Source: Thalassospira sp. MCCC 1A01428 | GTDB lineage: Bacteria; Pseudomonadota; Alphaproteobacteria; Rhodospirillales; Thalassospiraceae | Assembly: GCF_002115825.1 (NCBI RefSeq) | Contig: NZ_JFJZ01000017.1 | Span: 1-64,000, forward strand | DNA: 64,000 nucleotides | Direction of reading: 5' to 3' | Part shown: piece by piece, positions 26,719 to 34,608 of the stretch | How the letters are laid out: each line of letters starts with the position of its first letter | How positions within the stretch are numbered: the first letter of the stretch is position 1 | Notes under the pieces: model-generated | The model's input: only the letters and a program-made list of their open reading frames with translations | Told to the model about the DNA's origin: nothing | Database searches by the model: none | Position numbers and translations under genes: made by a program

Positions 26719-29154
26719 CTAAATGAAAAAGTTAACAGGATTAAGTTCGTCTTCGCGTAAAGGCCGGGCAAGGTTCCCCATACGCACCGGTGCCTCGGTC
26801 AAACGCCCCACCGCGCGGCGGTTCCAGAAATGGCGCAAGCCGGGCACAACTACCCGCACACAATTTAGCGGCAAGTCATTACGACTGTAATCAACAACAA
26901 TAAAATCGTGGCCTGCCTGCGCCACGCGGTCAACGCCATAACGTACCGCCTGATCGATGCTGTCAAACTGATGGGCGGGCATCTCATGCACCGTGATCAT
27001 GCCATCGGGTTTCAAATAGGGATGATCATCCAGACTGGCCTGATCAAGCCATTGCCAAAGCCCATCATCAACCAGATGATTTGCACTGCGCTCCGTATCG
27101 GGGGATTGATCGAACAATATAATCTGATGTATTTCGGTCAGGGCGCGCAAAGCGGCGATCCGCCCGTCAATATGCGACCCGAAACCGGTCAGGATACGAC
27201 GACCATCAAAGGTTGCCGAAACCGCAACCACCACCGGAATCCCAAGATCTGTGGTGATATCGAGCAACCAGATATCACGCCCCAAGCCGCGATAATAATC
27301 CTGAACCTGCGCCACATAGGTATCATCAAGCCCGTCAAACGCAACCTGTCGAACCCGCAGGCGATTATACCACCAGATCGCCACCGCATCGCGTTCAACC
27401 ACCTCAAGGAACCCTTGCAGGATGGCTTCCTCAAGACTGCCCCCCGTGGCACAGCCATTGGAATCCGCCCAACAGAATTTATGATCGCCCGGCGCAAGAC
27501 CGTCGGGATATTGATAAAAACAAAACCGGCTGGGCAACCAGCGCGCAGCGTCATCACGCAGCGACCATGCCGGGCTCCAGTCAACCAATGCGGTTTCATC
27601 AAACGGCTCGGCAATCCGGCCCATCATGCCAATCGTTTTGTTTAATTCGGCCCGGTTTTCGTATTGAAAGTCGCTATATTGCAACAAATCACGGGGATGT
27701 GGGGCAAGTGTGCCCAGATCGCGCCAGCTTGCCTGTCGCCGGGGTTCACTGCCCACCCATTGCGCACCATATCGCTCGACCGCCTCGGCCAGACAGCTGA
27801 TTTTTGCCTGCTTAGCACTTAATCCTTTGCCTGCTGCCCCGCCCGCACGGCCAAGGGTGCGGTTCTGGCGCGGATCAATCGCACTCCTGCTCCCTTGGGA
27901 CGCGCTGTAAACATGCAACCCTTCGCCAAGGGCAACCGGACTTATATAGGCGACAATTCCGGTAATCGGGCTGACGATCGGTTCTAACCGCGCCAATGCT
28001 TGCTCTGGCGAAAGGGCACGCCAGCCACTGTCGGCACCATCGAAATTTTTAACCGGCAGCAACCGGATCGGAACGGCATCGACGGTATTCTTTGTCCCGT
28101 CAGCCCCCCCGTTCTGCCCATGCGCCTGCGCGCGATCTTGTGAGGGGCAATCATCAAACAACGGCACCATGTGCATCGCATTTTGACCGTCAACAAGGCC
28201 CCAGGTCATAAGGCGCTGTTCGATCTGTTGCGACTGACCAAGGGCAAAGCGGGTCATTTCCAGCGTTGCCTGACCACTTGCAATCGCCAAAGTGGCCGGG
28301 GTCCATGCCTTTGCCGCGCGAACACCCATCATGGTCGGGGTTAGCACATGCTCAGTTGGCCGGTGCTCCGCCAGCCGTCGTGCCAGACAGAAATAACAAT
28401 TATACTCGCCGCTGTGGCTGCCCATGACCGGCCCGAACCATGCGGACATACCGCCCGGCTTGAACGGAATCCACAGGGCTTTTCGCTGTGCGGCTGACCG
28501 GGCGAAATCGCCAAGGGCGGGCTGTAGATAATCCTCGACCAGCACGATCGAAACATGGGCATTTTTATAATCACTGATGCAAAACCCCGCTGCCATCAAC
28601 ATGGCGGCCAGTTGCGATGCCTGCACGGACCCAGCCGGTCCATCCTTGCCCAACGGCACCACCGCTACGCGATACTGCGCCAAGTGGCTTTCGCAATCAA
28701 CCGGCGGCAGGTTCTGTGCACTCCAGAATGCGGATCGCGCACTATCTGCCCATGGCTCGACCGGGACGACATAGCGCTTGGCCAGCATGGTATCGATCAA
28801 AGCATTAAGCTCGTCAACAGAGGCACGCCCGGCCACTTGTTCAAGGATTTGCACACGGGTAAACTGACCATCAAGCAAGGGTATGAGCATCATATACCCT
28901 GCCCCGGACAGCCGGAAACTTTGATCTTCGGACAATAAAATAAACTGGTCATCCCCCATACGATGCACATTAAAATGCGGTGCGATGGCCAAATAATGAC
29001 TGCTATTTTGTCCCATAAACCGATCTTTGCCGGTTTGTGACCCGGCCCCTCTTTTTGACGAGCTGTAACCCGTCTTGTGGTGTTTGTTTTGTCCGGGCCG
29101 AACACCCGACAATTGCCCAAAACCAAAATCACCCTTCAGTTGCGTCATTTTCAT
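26719..29154 (-). CDS. Fused leader-binding (ThiF-like) and YcaO cyclodehydratase
   Basis: Residues about 50-400 of this 811-residue protein form the TOMM leader-peptide-binding, E1/ThiF-like partner domain, including a CYFC motif (Cys253, Cys256). Residues about 400-811 are the YcaO ATPase with SCLAEAVERYGAQW (453-466) and the GGSLEEAILQGFLEVVERDA segment (571-590). The enzyme should bind a precursor leader and cyclise Cys/Ser/Thr to azolines with ATP. Only one CxxC was seen, where related proteins often have two. The C-terminus ends LNPVNFFI and lacks the PxPxP tail common in azoline-forming YcaO proteins. It heads the minus-strand RiPP operon and is divergent from the repeat-containing precursor. 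The start is uncertain by a few codons; the SD is poor. Confidence 0.9.
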   Translation of the reverse strand: MKMTQLKGDFGFGQLSGVRPGQNKHHKTGYSSSKRGAGSQTGKDRFMGQNSSHYLAIAPHFNVHRMGDDQFILLSEDQSFRLSGAGYMMLIPLLDGQFTRVQILEQVAGRASVDELNALIDTMLAKRYVVPVEPWADSARSAFWSAQNLPPVDCESHLAQYRVAVVPLGKDGPAGSVQASQLAAMLMAAGFCISDYKNAHVSIVLVEDYLQPALGDFARSAAQRKALWIPFKPGGMSAWFGPVMGSHSGEYNCYFCLARRLAEHRPTEHVLTPTMMGVRAAKAWTPATLAIASGQATLEMTRFALGQSQQIEQRLMTWGLVDGQNAMHMVPLFDDCPSQDRAQAHGQNGGADGTKNTVDAVPIRLLPVKNFDGADSGWRALSPEQALARLEPIVSPITGIVAYISPVALGEGLHVYSASQGSRSAIDPRQNRTLGRAGGAAGKGLSAKQAKISCLAEAVERYGAQWVGSEPRRQASWRDLGTLAPHPRDLLQYSDFQYENRAELNKTIGMMGRIAEPFDETALVDWSPAWSLRDDAARWLPSRFCFYQYPDGLAPGDHKFCWADSNGCATGGSLEEAILQGFLEVVERDAVAIWWYNRLRVRQVAFDGLDDTYVAQVQDYYRGLGRDIWLLDITTDLGIPVVVAVSATFDGRRILTGFGSHIDGRIAALRALTEIHQIILFDQSPDTERSANHLVDDGLWQWLDQASLDDHPYLKPDGMITVHEMPAHQFDSIDQAVRYGVDRVAQAGHDFIVVDYSRNDLPLNCVRVVVPGLRHFWNRRAVGRLTEAPVRMGNLARPLREDELNPVNFFI

Positions 29155-29332
29155 TCATCGCGTAAGGTCATGCAATAAAAAGTCTTGGGAGATCAATAAA
29201 CTAAAATAAAGTTTCTTGAAATTTTACAATAGGCGGGCATTCCTTTAGCAAGGATTTTCAGCCTGAATTCCGGATTACGCCGCAAGGGCGGTCCTTATTG
29301 GCGTAGACACACAATCAGGAGAAGCAGGGGTT

Positions 29333-29740
29333 ATGACACAGAACAATTCCATCAGGGCAGGTCACTTGCCGCCGCCGGTTTTTTCTCGTTTTAATGACGA
29401 CGAAACCGCTCAGGTTTCAACCAGTCTCCCAACACCGCTATTATCGCGCATTAGCGATGTTGAGGCTCTTGCCGTACTATCCGGCCCTGTGCCAAATCCG
29501 AACACCATGTGCCTCGGCCCCTGTATGAATATCAAGGATGAGAAACTGACAGTGGCAGCTCCGGTGCGGCCAACTTTCTGTTGGACCAATGCCGAAGAAA
29601 TGCTTTCCGCCAGCGGCCCTAGGCCGCCGATATCGGCTTGCCGTTCCATCAGCGACGACCAAAACCTGTCGGCTGTTCCTGCACCCACCGGCTGCTTGCG
29701 CTGCGCTTGCGCCCTCAGCGAACAGGCCCCACAATTCTAG
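29333..29740 (+). CDS. Candidate repeat-type TOMM/RiPP precursor peptide
   Basis: This 135-residue protein lies divergently 178 bases from the fused YcaO cyclodehydratase. AGGAGA at 29317-29322 supports its start. After a short N-terminus (1-11) it consists of about six imperfect modules of 17-25 residues. Each is a Pro-containing segment, a Ser or Cys, then a segment like RISDVEALAVL ending in Pro. The alignable heterocyclisable residue is Ser18 and Ser38 in modules 1-2, and Cys64, Cys83, Cys103 and Cys126 in modules 3-6. All seven Cys residues lie in the last four modules (CLGPC, TFCW, SACRS, GCLRCACA). No signal peptide or known leader class (NHLP, Nif11) is visible. Its role as substrate is inferred from position, size and composition. 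A strong terminator follows. Confidence 0.75.
   Translation: MTQNNSIRAGHLPPPVFSRFNDDETAQVSTSLPTPLLSRISDVEALAVLSGPVPNPNTMCLGPCMNIKDEKLTVAAPVRPTFCWTNAEEMLSASGPRPPISACRSISDDQNLSAVPAPTGCLRCACALSEQAPQF
29366..29737 (+). repeat. Six imperfect protein-level tandem repeats in the precursor
   Basis: Approximate modules by residue are 12-31, 32-53, 54-78, 79-97, 98-118 and 119-135. The shared pattern is [S/C]-x-x-[I/N/S]-x-[D/E]-[D/E/Q]-x-[L/A]-[S/T/A]-[V/A], followed by a Pro-rich junction. DNA identity between modules is low, so the repeats are old and kept at protein level. Module boundaries were set by eye. Confidence 0.65.
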
Positions 29741-29804
29741 TAGATATGCGTGGTCTCTGATGTGACAATTCTGATGTCGGCAGGCTAAAAATTATCTGAC
29801 AAGG

Positions 29805-29842
29805 GCGTGATTGCTATTTGGATTTGGCAATCGCGCTTTTTT
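29805..29842 (+). terminator. Rho-independent terminator after the precursor gene
   Basis: GCGTGATTGC (29805-29814) pairs fully with GCAATCGCGC (29827-29836, one G-U pair) and is followed by six T residues. It would end the precursor transcript as a short abundant mRNA before the acetyltransferase gene. Confidence 0.88.
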
Positions 29843-29909
29843 GTTCTCAAAATGTGCTGCGCCATTCCACCGCATATTGCTTCCCCGGCATTTAAGAAAG
29901 AAACGTTTC

Positions 29910-30827
29910 ATGACCACGATACAGCCCTTAGCCTGCCAGATTGTCGAATATGATCCGGCTTGCATGCAAGACTTGCTGATCGCACTGGTCGCGGGATGGG
30001 GTGTAAATGATCCGGCATCGCCTTACTATGAGTTTTGGCAATCGGTGATTGCGGCGCCGCATAAAAGCATGGAAGTCGTTTTGCTGGCCGTAAAGGATGA
30101 TCAGGCAAAGGGCGTCGCATTTGCCAACTGGCGTCCCTACCGCAATGAGAATGCACGCTCTGTCGTTTATCTCGTCTCCAACGATTGCCAGAAAAAAGGT
30201 ATCGGTACGGCCCTGAAAAACGGAATGGATGTCGCCTTTCGCAAACGCGGACTGACCCATCAGGTCGCCTTACTCAACGAAATATCCCTTCCGGCGACAG
30301 GTTTTTTTAAAAAAACCGGATTTGTCGCCGAAGATGATATGGTACAGCTTGCATGGGACGGCGATGATTATTCCTATAAGGAAGTCCCCGGCCTGTCTTT
30401 TCATCTCTATGACGCCAGCTGTCTTGATGACAAGATCGATGACGAACTGGCCAATTTCTACAATCGCGCCTATGCCAATGAACAATTAGGTGTCGCGTTC
30501 ACCGGGGCAAAAATCAGGCGCCTGATTACCAGTGATGACGTCTGGATGGTTTATGCCCGCGACGATGCCAGCGGTCAGATCGCGGCCTATACCGAAGGCA
30601 CCAGGACGTCATTGTTTTCCGGCGTCGCGGTGCTGCGGCCTTGGTGGGGCACCGGACTTGCCCAGTGGATCATTGGCTATACGATGGATCTGTATCGCGA
30701 ACGCGGGTTTGACGCGTTATGGAGTATTACCCGACGCCGCAACGCGGCCTCGATCCGGTTACAAAAACGCCTGGGGTGGCACATTGTTGGCCCCTACCCG
30801 CTTTATATTGCAACGGTCCCCGACTGA
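29910..30827 (+). CDS. Tandem GNAT-domain N-acetyltransferase
   Basis: The 305-residue protein contains two GNAT folds. The first, at about residues 20-145, has the acetyl-CoA loop segment NDCQKKGIGTALKNGM. The second, at about 160-300, has LRPWWGTGLAQWIIGYTMDLY and the C-terminal NAASIRLQKRLGW. It should acetylate an amine using acetyl-CoA. It follows the RiPP precursor on the same strand but beyond a strong terminator. It could be a tailoring or self-protection enzyme of that locus, as acetyltransferases are in some azole peptides, or an unrelated gene. The frame is open further upstream, but ATG at 29910 gives the best N-terminus. Confidence 0.82.
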   Translation: MTTIQPLACQIVEYDPACMQDLLIALVAGWGVNDPASPYYEFWQSVIAAPHKSMEVVLLAVKDDQAKGVAFANWRPYRNENARSVVYLVSNDCQKKGIGTALKNGMDVAFRKRGLTHQVALLNEISLPATGFFKKTGFVAEDDMVQLAWDGDDYSYKEVPGLSFHLYDASCLDDKIDDELANFYNRAYANEQLGVAFTGAKIRRLITSDDVWMVYARDDASGQIAAYTEGTRTSLFSGVAVLRPWWGTGLAQWIIGYTMDLYRERGFDALWSITRRRNAASIRLQKRLGWHIVGPYPLYIATVPD

Positions 30828-31025
30828 CAGACACACACCTGGTCATCAAACGCGGTTGATCAGGCCGTGCGATATGCGCAAATTGCAATGCCCCATTCCA
30901 AAACACCTTAAATAAAAAAGCCGCCCGGGCAAAACACGGCCATTTACGCCATTTTTTGCGCAGGACGTGAACTTGTTCGACGATCCTGCGATTGAACCAT
31001 GACAAAATGGTTGAAAATTTCACTT

Positions 31026-31367
31026 GCACAAAGGTTAGAACAGGCGTAAATCGCGACTTGCCCAAAGTCGCACGTGCCTGTGGTGGTCCTGATCAGGAAC
31101 CCTGTAGGACTTACTTAAAGCAACGACGGTGTAGGGCTTTTTTGGTCTCAGGTGGTTGTCCAAATACCATCGACACTGAAGAGGCACACCATCATTGCCC
31201 GCCGTGCGGAATGGCATTTTCCCATTCTTATATCGAGGCAACTTTCGCGAACCCGGATCATCGGTGTTCACGTCTGGCATAACGATAGACCGCATTCTGC
31301 GCCTCCACCGCGTCAGTGTGCATCAGGTGTCGCTATGCTCTTTATAGTGGAATGGGAGAACGCCCCC
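31026..31367 (+). ncRNA. Probable speF-type cis-regulatory leader
   Basis: An unusually long stretch (30828-31367) precedes the ornithine decarboxylase start without a convincing gene. Its second half is rich in potential stems, including a perfect palindrome TCCTGATCAGGA at 31087-31098 and a TGGTTGTCCAAATACCATC segment followed by ACACTGA. Position, length and host gene match the speF motif described upstream of ornithine decarboxylase genes in Alphaproteobacteria. The ends given here are approximate and the match is from memory of the motif, not a covariance search. A TTGAAA element at 31011-31016 may belong to the promoter. The 200 bases before it hold nothing recognisable. Confidence 0.55.
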
Positions 31368-32501
31368 ATGGCAACGCAGCGTATTATTGATTTTCTTGCC
31401 CAGAACCGACCGGAAGGTCCGTGCCTTGTTGTTGATCTGGATGTCATCCAGCGCAATTACGAAACCTTTACCCGTGCCCTGCCTGACTCGCGCATTTTTT
31501 ATGCCGTCAAAGCAAACCCGGCACCGGAAGTTCTGAGCCTTCTGGCCGATCTTGGCAGCAATTTCGACACCGCATCGGTGCCTGAAATTGAAATGGCAAT
31601 GGCCGCTGGTGCCTCTGCCGAACGCATTTCATTTGGCAACACCATTAAAAAAGAACGCGACATTGCCCGTGCCTATGCACTGGGGGTGCGGCTGTTCGCC
31701 GTTGATTGTGTTGAAGAAGTTGAAAAAATTGCCCGTGTTGCCCCGGCATCACGCGTGTTTTGCCGCATCCTGACCGACGGCTTTGGTGCCGAATGGCCGC
31801 TGTCGCGCAAATTTGGGTGCGCACCGACCATGGCGCTTGATGTATTGCAACATGCCCATCATCTGGGCCTGGATGCCTATGGTGTGTCGTTCCATGTGGG
31901 GTCGCAGCAATGCAACCTTGATGCCTGGAACACCGCCCTGGGCGAAGCCGCGATGATTTTCCGCACCCTGGCGGAAAAAGGCATTACGCTGCGCATGGTC
32001 AATATGGGCGGTGGTTTCCCGACCCGTTACCTGCGCGATGTGCCGAAAACCGAAGCCTATGGTGCCGCCATTGTAGACGCCCTTCATGATCATTTCGGCA
32101 ATCACATGCCCGAAACCATCATTGAGCCGGGCCGTGGCATGGTCGGCGATGCAGGCGTGATCAAAGCCGAAGTGGTGCTGATTTCGCGCAAGCACGAAGA
32201 CGATCCGGTGCGTTGGGTGTATCTTGATATTGGTAAATTCGGCGGCTTGGCCGAAACCATGGACGAAGCCATTCGTTACCCCATTACCACCATCCATGAT
32301 GGTGGCGCTGTGGCCCCGTGTGTTCTGGCCGGTCCGACCTGTGATTCAGCCGATGTGATGTATGAAAAGAAACCCTACGATCTGCCGATTGCCTTAACAA
32401 TTGGCGACGAAGTTCTGATCGAAGCCACGGGTGCCTATACCACAACCTATGCATCGGTGGCGTTTAACGGCTTTTCGCCGTTAGCCGCCTATATCATTTA
32501 G
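31368..32501 (+). CDS. Type III PLP-dependent ornithine (lysine) decarboxylase
   Basis: The 377-residue enzyme has the alanine-racemase-fold decarboxylase motifs: the PLP lysine in FYAVKANPAPEVL (Lys48), MGGGFPTRY, EPGRGMVGDAG, the catalytic cysteine segment GPTCDSADVMY and the C-terminal GAYTTTYASVAFNGF. It makes putrescine from ornithine, or cadaverine from lysine, feeding polyamine synthesis in the cytoplasm. ATG at 31368 with GGGAG at 31354-31358 fits the family N-terminus, although the frame is open far upstream. The long structured leader suggests control by polyamine or translation state. A GNAT gene follows after 11 bases. Confidence 0.95.
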   Translation: MATQRIIDFLAQNRPEGPCLVVDLDVIQRNYETFTRALPDSRIFYAVKANPAPEVLSLLADLGSNFDTASVPEIEMAMAAGASAERISFGNTIKKERDIARAYALGVRLFAVDCVEEVEKIARVAPASRVFCRILTDGFGAEWPLSRKFGCAPTMALDVLQHAHHLGLDAYGVSFHVGSQQCNLDAWNTALGEAAMIFRTLAEKGITLRMVNMGGGFPTRYLRDVPKTEAYGAAIVDALHDHFGNHMPETIIEPGRGMVGDAGVIKAEVVLISRKHEDDPVRWVYLDIGKFGGLAETMDEAIRYPITTIHDGGAVAPCVLAGPTCDSADVMYEKKPYDLPIALTIGDEVLIEATGAYTTTYASVAFNGFSPLAAYII

Positions 32502-32512
32502 GCACCCCGCCA

Positions 32513-33019
32513 ATGATTGTCATTGATCGCGAAGGTGCTTTGTCCCACATTGATCGGGAAAAGCTTCTGGATCGCGTGATGGGACCAGACCGGTTTAAAA
32601 AATCGTCCGAAGTGATCCGTGCAGGCCGCCTTCCGGCCGACGGGCTGGCCTTTGTTGCCCATGATGGCAAACACATGATCGGTACTGTCCGGCTGTGGAA
32701 TGTCAATGCGGGCAATGGCGGATCCGCCCTGATGCTGGGCCCGCTTGCGGTAGAAAAGGTCTATAATGGTTCCGGTGTCGGGGCTGGTCTGATGTACGCT
32801 GCCATCAATGCCGCCTTTGACGCGGGCCACCGGGCCATTCTGCTGGTTGGGGATCCACAATATTACGCCCGGTTCGACTTTATGGCCGCACCGGCAGCAG
32901 GCCTGTCGATGCCCGGTTATTTTGACCGGCACCGGTTTTTGGGCCTAAACCTAAATGGGGATGTTCTGGGGGGGACCAGTGGCGTTCTGTGCCCGACCGG
33001 ACGTTCCAAGGCACATTGA
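32513..33019 (+). CDS. GNAT family N-acetyltransferase
   Basis: The 168-residue protein is a single GNAT domain of YhbS type, with LAFVAHDGKHMIGTVRLW, the acetyl-CoA segment LGPLAVEKVYNGSGVGAGLM and VGDPQYYARFDF. It begins 11 bases after the decarboxylase stop and is surely co-transcribed. A substrate linked to polyamine metabolism is a fair guess, but the family is broad. Confidence 0.87.
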   Translation: MIVIDREGALSHIDREKLLDRVMGPDRFKKSSEVIRAGRLPADGLAFVAHDGKHMIGTVRLWNVNAGNGGSALMLGPLAVEKVYNGSGVGAGLMYAAINAAFDAGHRAILLVGDPQYYARFDFMAAPAAGLSMPGYFDRHRFLGLNLNGDVLGGTSGVLCPTGRSKAH

Positions 33020-33095
33020 TCAGGATCGATCAGCGATAACACAACGGCATCTTTGATGGTGGAATGTCCGTTGCCATACCTGACATATTAAAACG

Positions 33096-33144
33096 AAAAC
33101 CCGGACCAAAGATTCTGCCATTGCAGCATCCAGTCCGGGTTTTT
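33096..33144. terminator. Bidirectional terminator between convergent genes
   Basis: AAAACCCGGAC (33096-33106) pairs with GTCCGGGTTTT (33133-33143), with A- and T-runs on the outer sides and a 26-base loop. It serves the decarboxylase-GNAT operon and the convergent transporter gene. Confidence 0.82.
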
Positions 33145-33150
33145 ATTTGA

Positions 33151-34101
33151 TTAAACGGTCTCGGAAACGCGACGTTCGGGCGTGGTATCGTCGGTTAAAT
33201 CACCCAGCGGCTTGCGGCTCCAATAACCCGCAAGCAACGACCCGGAAATATTGTGCCAGACACTGAACAATGTGCCGGGCAAGGCCGAAACCGGGGTGAA
33301 AAACTTCATTGCCAGCGCCGTTGCAAGACCGGAATTTTGCAGCCCAACTTCAAAGGCAATGGTCCGGCAAATTTTGCGATCAAATCCAAGCAATGCGGTT
33401 ACCCCATAGCCAAGGCACAGACCAATGGCATTATGCAAAACCACCGCACAGGCCACGATCAGACCAACACTTGCTATCGTACCGGCATTAAGCGCTACCA
33501 CGATGGCAATGATCAGCAAAATGGCAACCATCGAAACATAGGGAAAGATCATATCGATCTTGCGAACCCATTTTGATGCCAGTTCGTTCAGAACAACGCC
33601 AAGAATAACCGGCACAAGAACAACCTTGACCAATGCCAGCAGCATCGGCTGTACGGGAACATCAATGCTTTGCCCCGCCAGAAGCGACACCAGAACCGGG
33701 GTCAGAAACACACCGATAATGGTGGAAGTTGCCGTCATTGAAATTGAAAGCGCGGTGTCACCCTTTGCCAGGTAACACATCACATTGGACGAAGTTCCCC
33801 CCGCAACACTGCCCACCAGCAACATGCCAACAGTCAGTTCGGCATCGAACCCGAACAACTTAGCTGTCAGCCAGGCTGCAACCGGCATAATCAGGAACTG
33901 CAAAAGAACACCAACAACCAATGCCTTGCGGCTTTTAGCAACATTGGCAAAATCTTTCGCCGTCAGCGTAAGGCCCATGGACAGCATAATCACCGTCAGC
34001 AGCGGAACAATACCCGCACTTAGCGAGGTGAATGGACCAGGAACGAAAAAAGCCAGCAAAGAGAGCAATAATGCCCAAACCGGAAAAAGTTGAAGAATCA
34101 C
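33151..34101 (-). CDS. Bile acid:sodium symporter (BASS) family transporter
   Basis: The 316-residue inner-membrane protein has about nine to ten hydrophobic helices and BASS/SBF landmarks: MLSMGLTLTAKDFANV near the start, LVGSVAGGTSSNVMCYLAKGD and the crossover-type EVGLQNSGLATALA segment. Bacterial members carry organic anions such as keto acids with sodium rather than bile acids. It is a single gene facing the polyamine operon. The 500-base upstream gap contains a perfect palindrome that may be its operator. Confidence 0.92.
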   Translation of the reverse strand: MILQLFPVWALLLSLLAFFVPGPFTSLSAGIVPLLTVIMLSMGLTLTAKDFANVAKSRKALVVGVLLQFLIMPVAAWLTAKLFGFDAELTVGMLLVGSVAGGTSSNVMCYLAKGDTALSISMTATSTIIGVFLTPVLVSLLAGQSIDVPVQPMLLALVKVVLVPVILGVVLNELASKWVRKIDMIFPYVSMVAILLIIAIVVALNAGTIASVGLIVACAVVLHNAIGLCLGYGVTALLGFDRKICRTIAFEVGLQNSGLATALAMKFFTPVSALPGTLFSVWHNISGSLLAGYWSRKPLGDLTDDTTPERRVSETV

Positions 34102-34307
34102 GAACGTTTCTCCTCGGATGCAATTTTTTGTTAATAGGGGGATATCAAGTTGTGCATTGAGTAACCAGCGTCAATCATGTGCTTTTTAATGTCTTCCCTG
34201 CCCCAATCAAAACATGGGCATCGCGCAAATCACCAAGCGCCCTGTTCGTTCGACAAGCATTCCGGACCAGGAAAAGAAGACACACAAAAATGCATTATGA
34301 CTTATTC

Positions 34308-34328
34308 AAATGTCATCATATGACATTT
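34308..34328. promoter_or_regulatory. Perfect 9-3-9 palindrome, probable operator
   Basis: AAATGTCAT (34308-34316) and ATGACATTT (34320-34328) flank CAT. It is 207 bases upstream of the BASS gene and 281 bases upstream of the LacI gene. The form fits a GntR- or MarR-like dimer, but no such gene is adjacent. Confidence 0.45.
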
Positions 34329-34549
34329 AACATCCATTCTGAAAATGGAATTATTCCAGTTTGTCTTTCTAAAAAACACTTTTTGCGCGCACAGCAAACG
34401 TGGAATATTTCACGCCCAGCACATGCACAACGACCGCGAACAGCAAACTTAATATCTTTTCCCATTAAAATGATGGCTGGATCCCTAAAGGCATTTTCAC
34501 CCTTTGGTTCAGATCGCTTACATCATTGACGCTACAGTTTCACACCGTA

Positions 34550-34578
34550 TTGACAGCGCTTTTCTTTTTGATTATACG
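34550..34578 (+). promoter_or_regulatory. Sigma-70 type promoter for the LacI regulator
   Basis: TTGACA (34550-34555) and TATACG (34573-34578) are separated by 17 bases, 31 bases before the GTG start of the regulator. The -10 element overlaps an imperfect LacI-type operator. Confidence 0.65.
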
Positions 34579-34584
34579 CTTAAT
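34571..34584. promoter_or_regulatory. LacI-type operator, site 1
   Basis: ATTATACGCTTAAT matches the perfect palindrome at 35694-35707 in 12 of 14 positions and has the central CG typical of LacI-family sites. It covers the -10 element of the regulator's promoter, suggesting autorepression. Confidence 0.55.
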
Positions 34585-34608
34585 CAAGGTCAAATCTGGA
34601 GAATTCGC

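Larger units (their letters stand above)
34102..34608. other. Divergent intergenic region, BASS transporter / LacI regulator
   Basis: About 500 bases hold no gene with a supported start. They contain a perfect 9-3-9 palindrome near 34308 and, at the right end, a well-formed promoter overlapping a LacI-type operator. The middle part is AT-rich and otherwise unremarkable. Confidence 0.5.

Noticed and set aside
30915-30955. A-run, GC-rich part and T-run after the double acetyltransferase as a terminator
   Set aside because: The arms do not pair well enough to support a stem.
31135-31150. GGGC followed by a T-run in the decarboxylase leader as a terminator
   Set aside because: No clean stem directly precedes the T-run, so attenuation by this element is not supported by eye.
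30992-31282. Short open frame of about 96 codons upstream of ornithine decarboxylase
   Set aside because: There is no ribosome-binding site, composition is unlike a protein, and it overlaps the probable structured leader.
31152-31367. Longer N-terminus for ornithine decarboxylase
   Set aside because: The extra residues do not fit the family, and the start at 31368 has a good ribosome-binding site.
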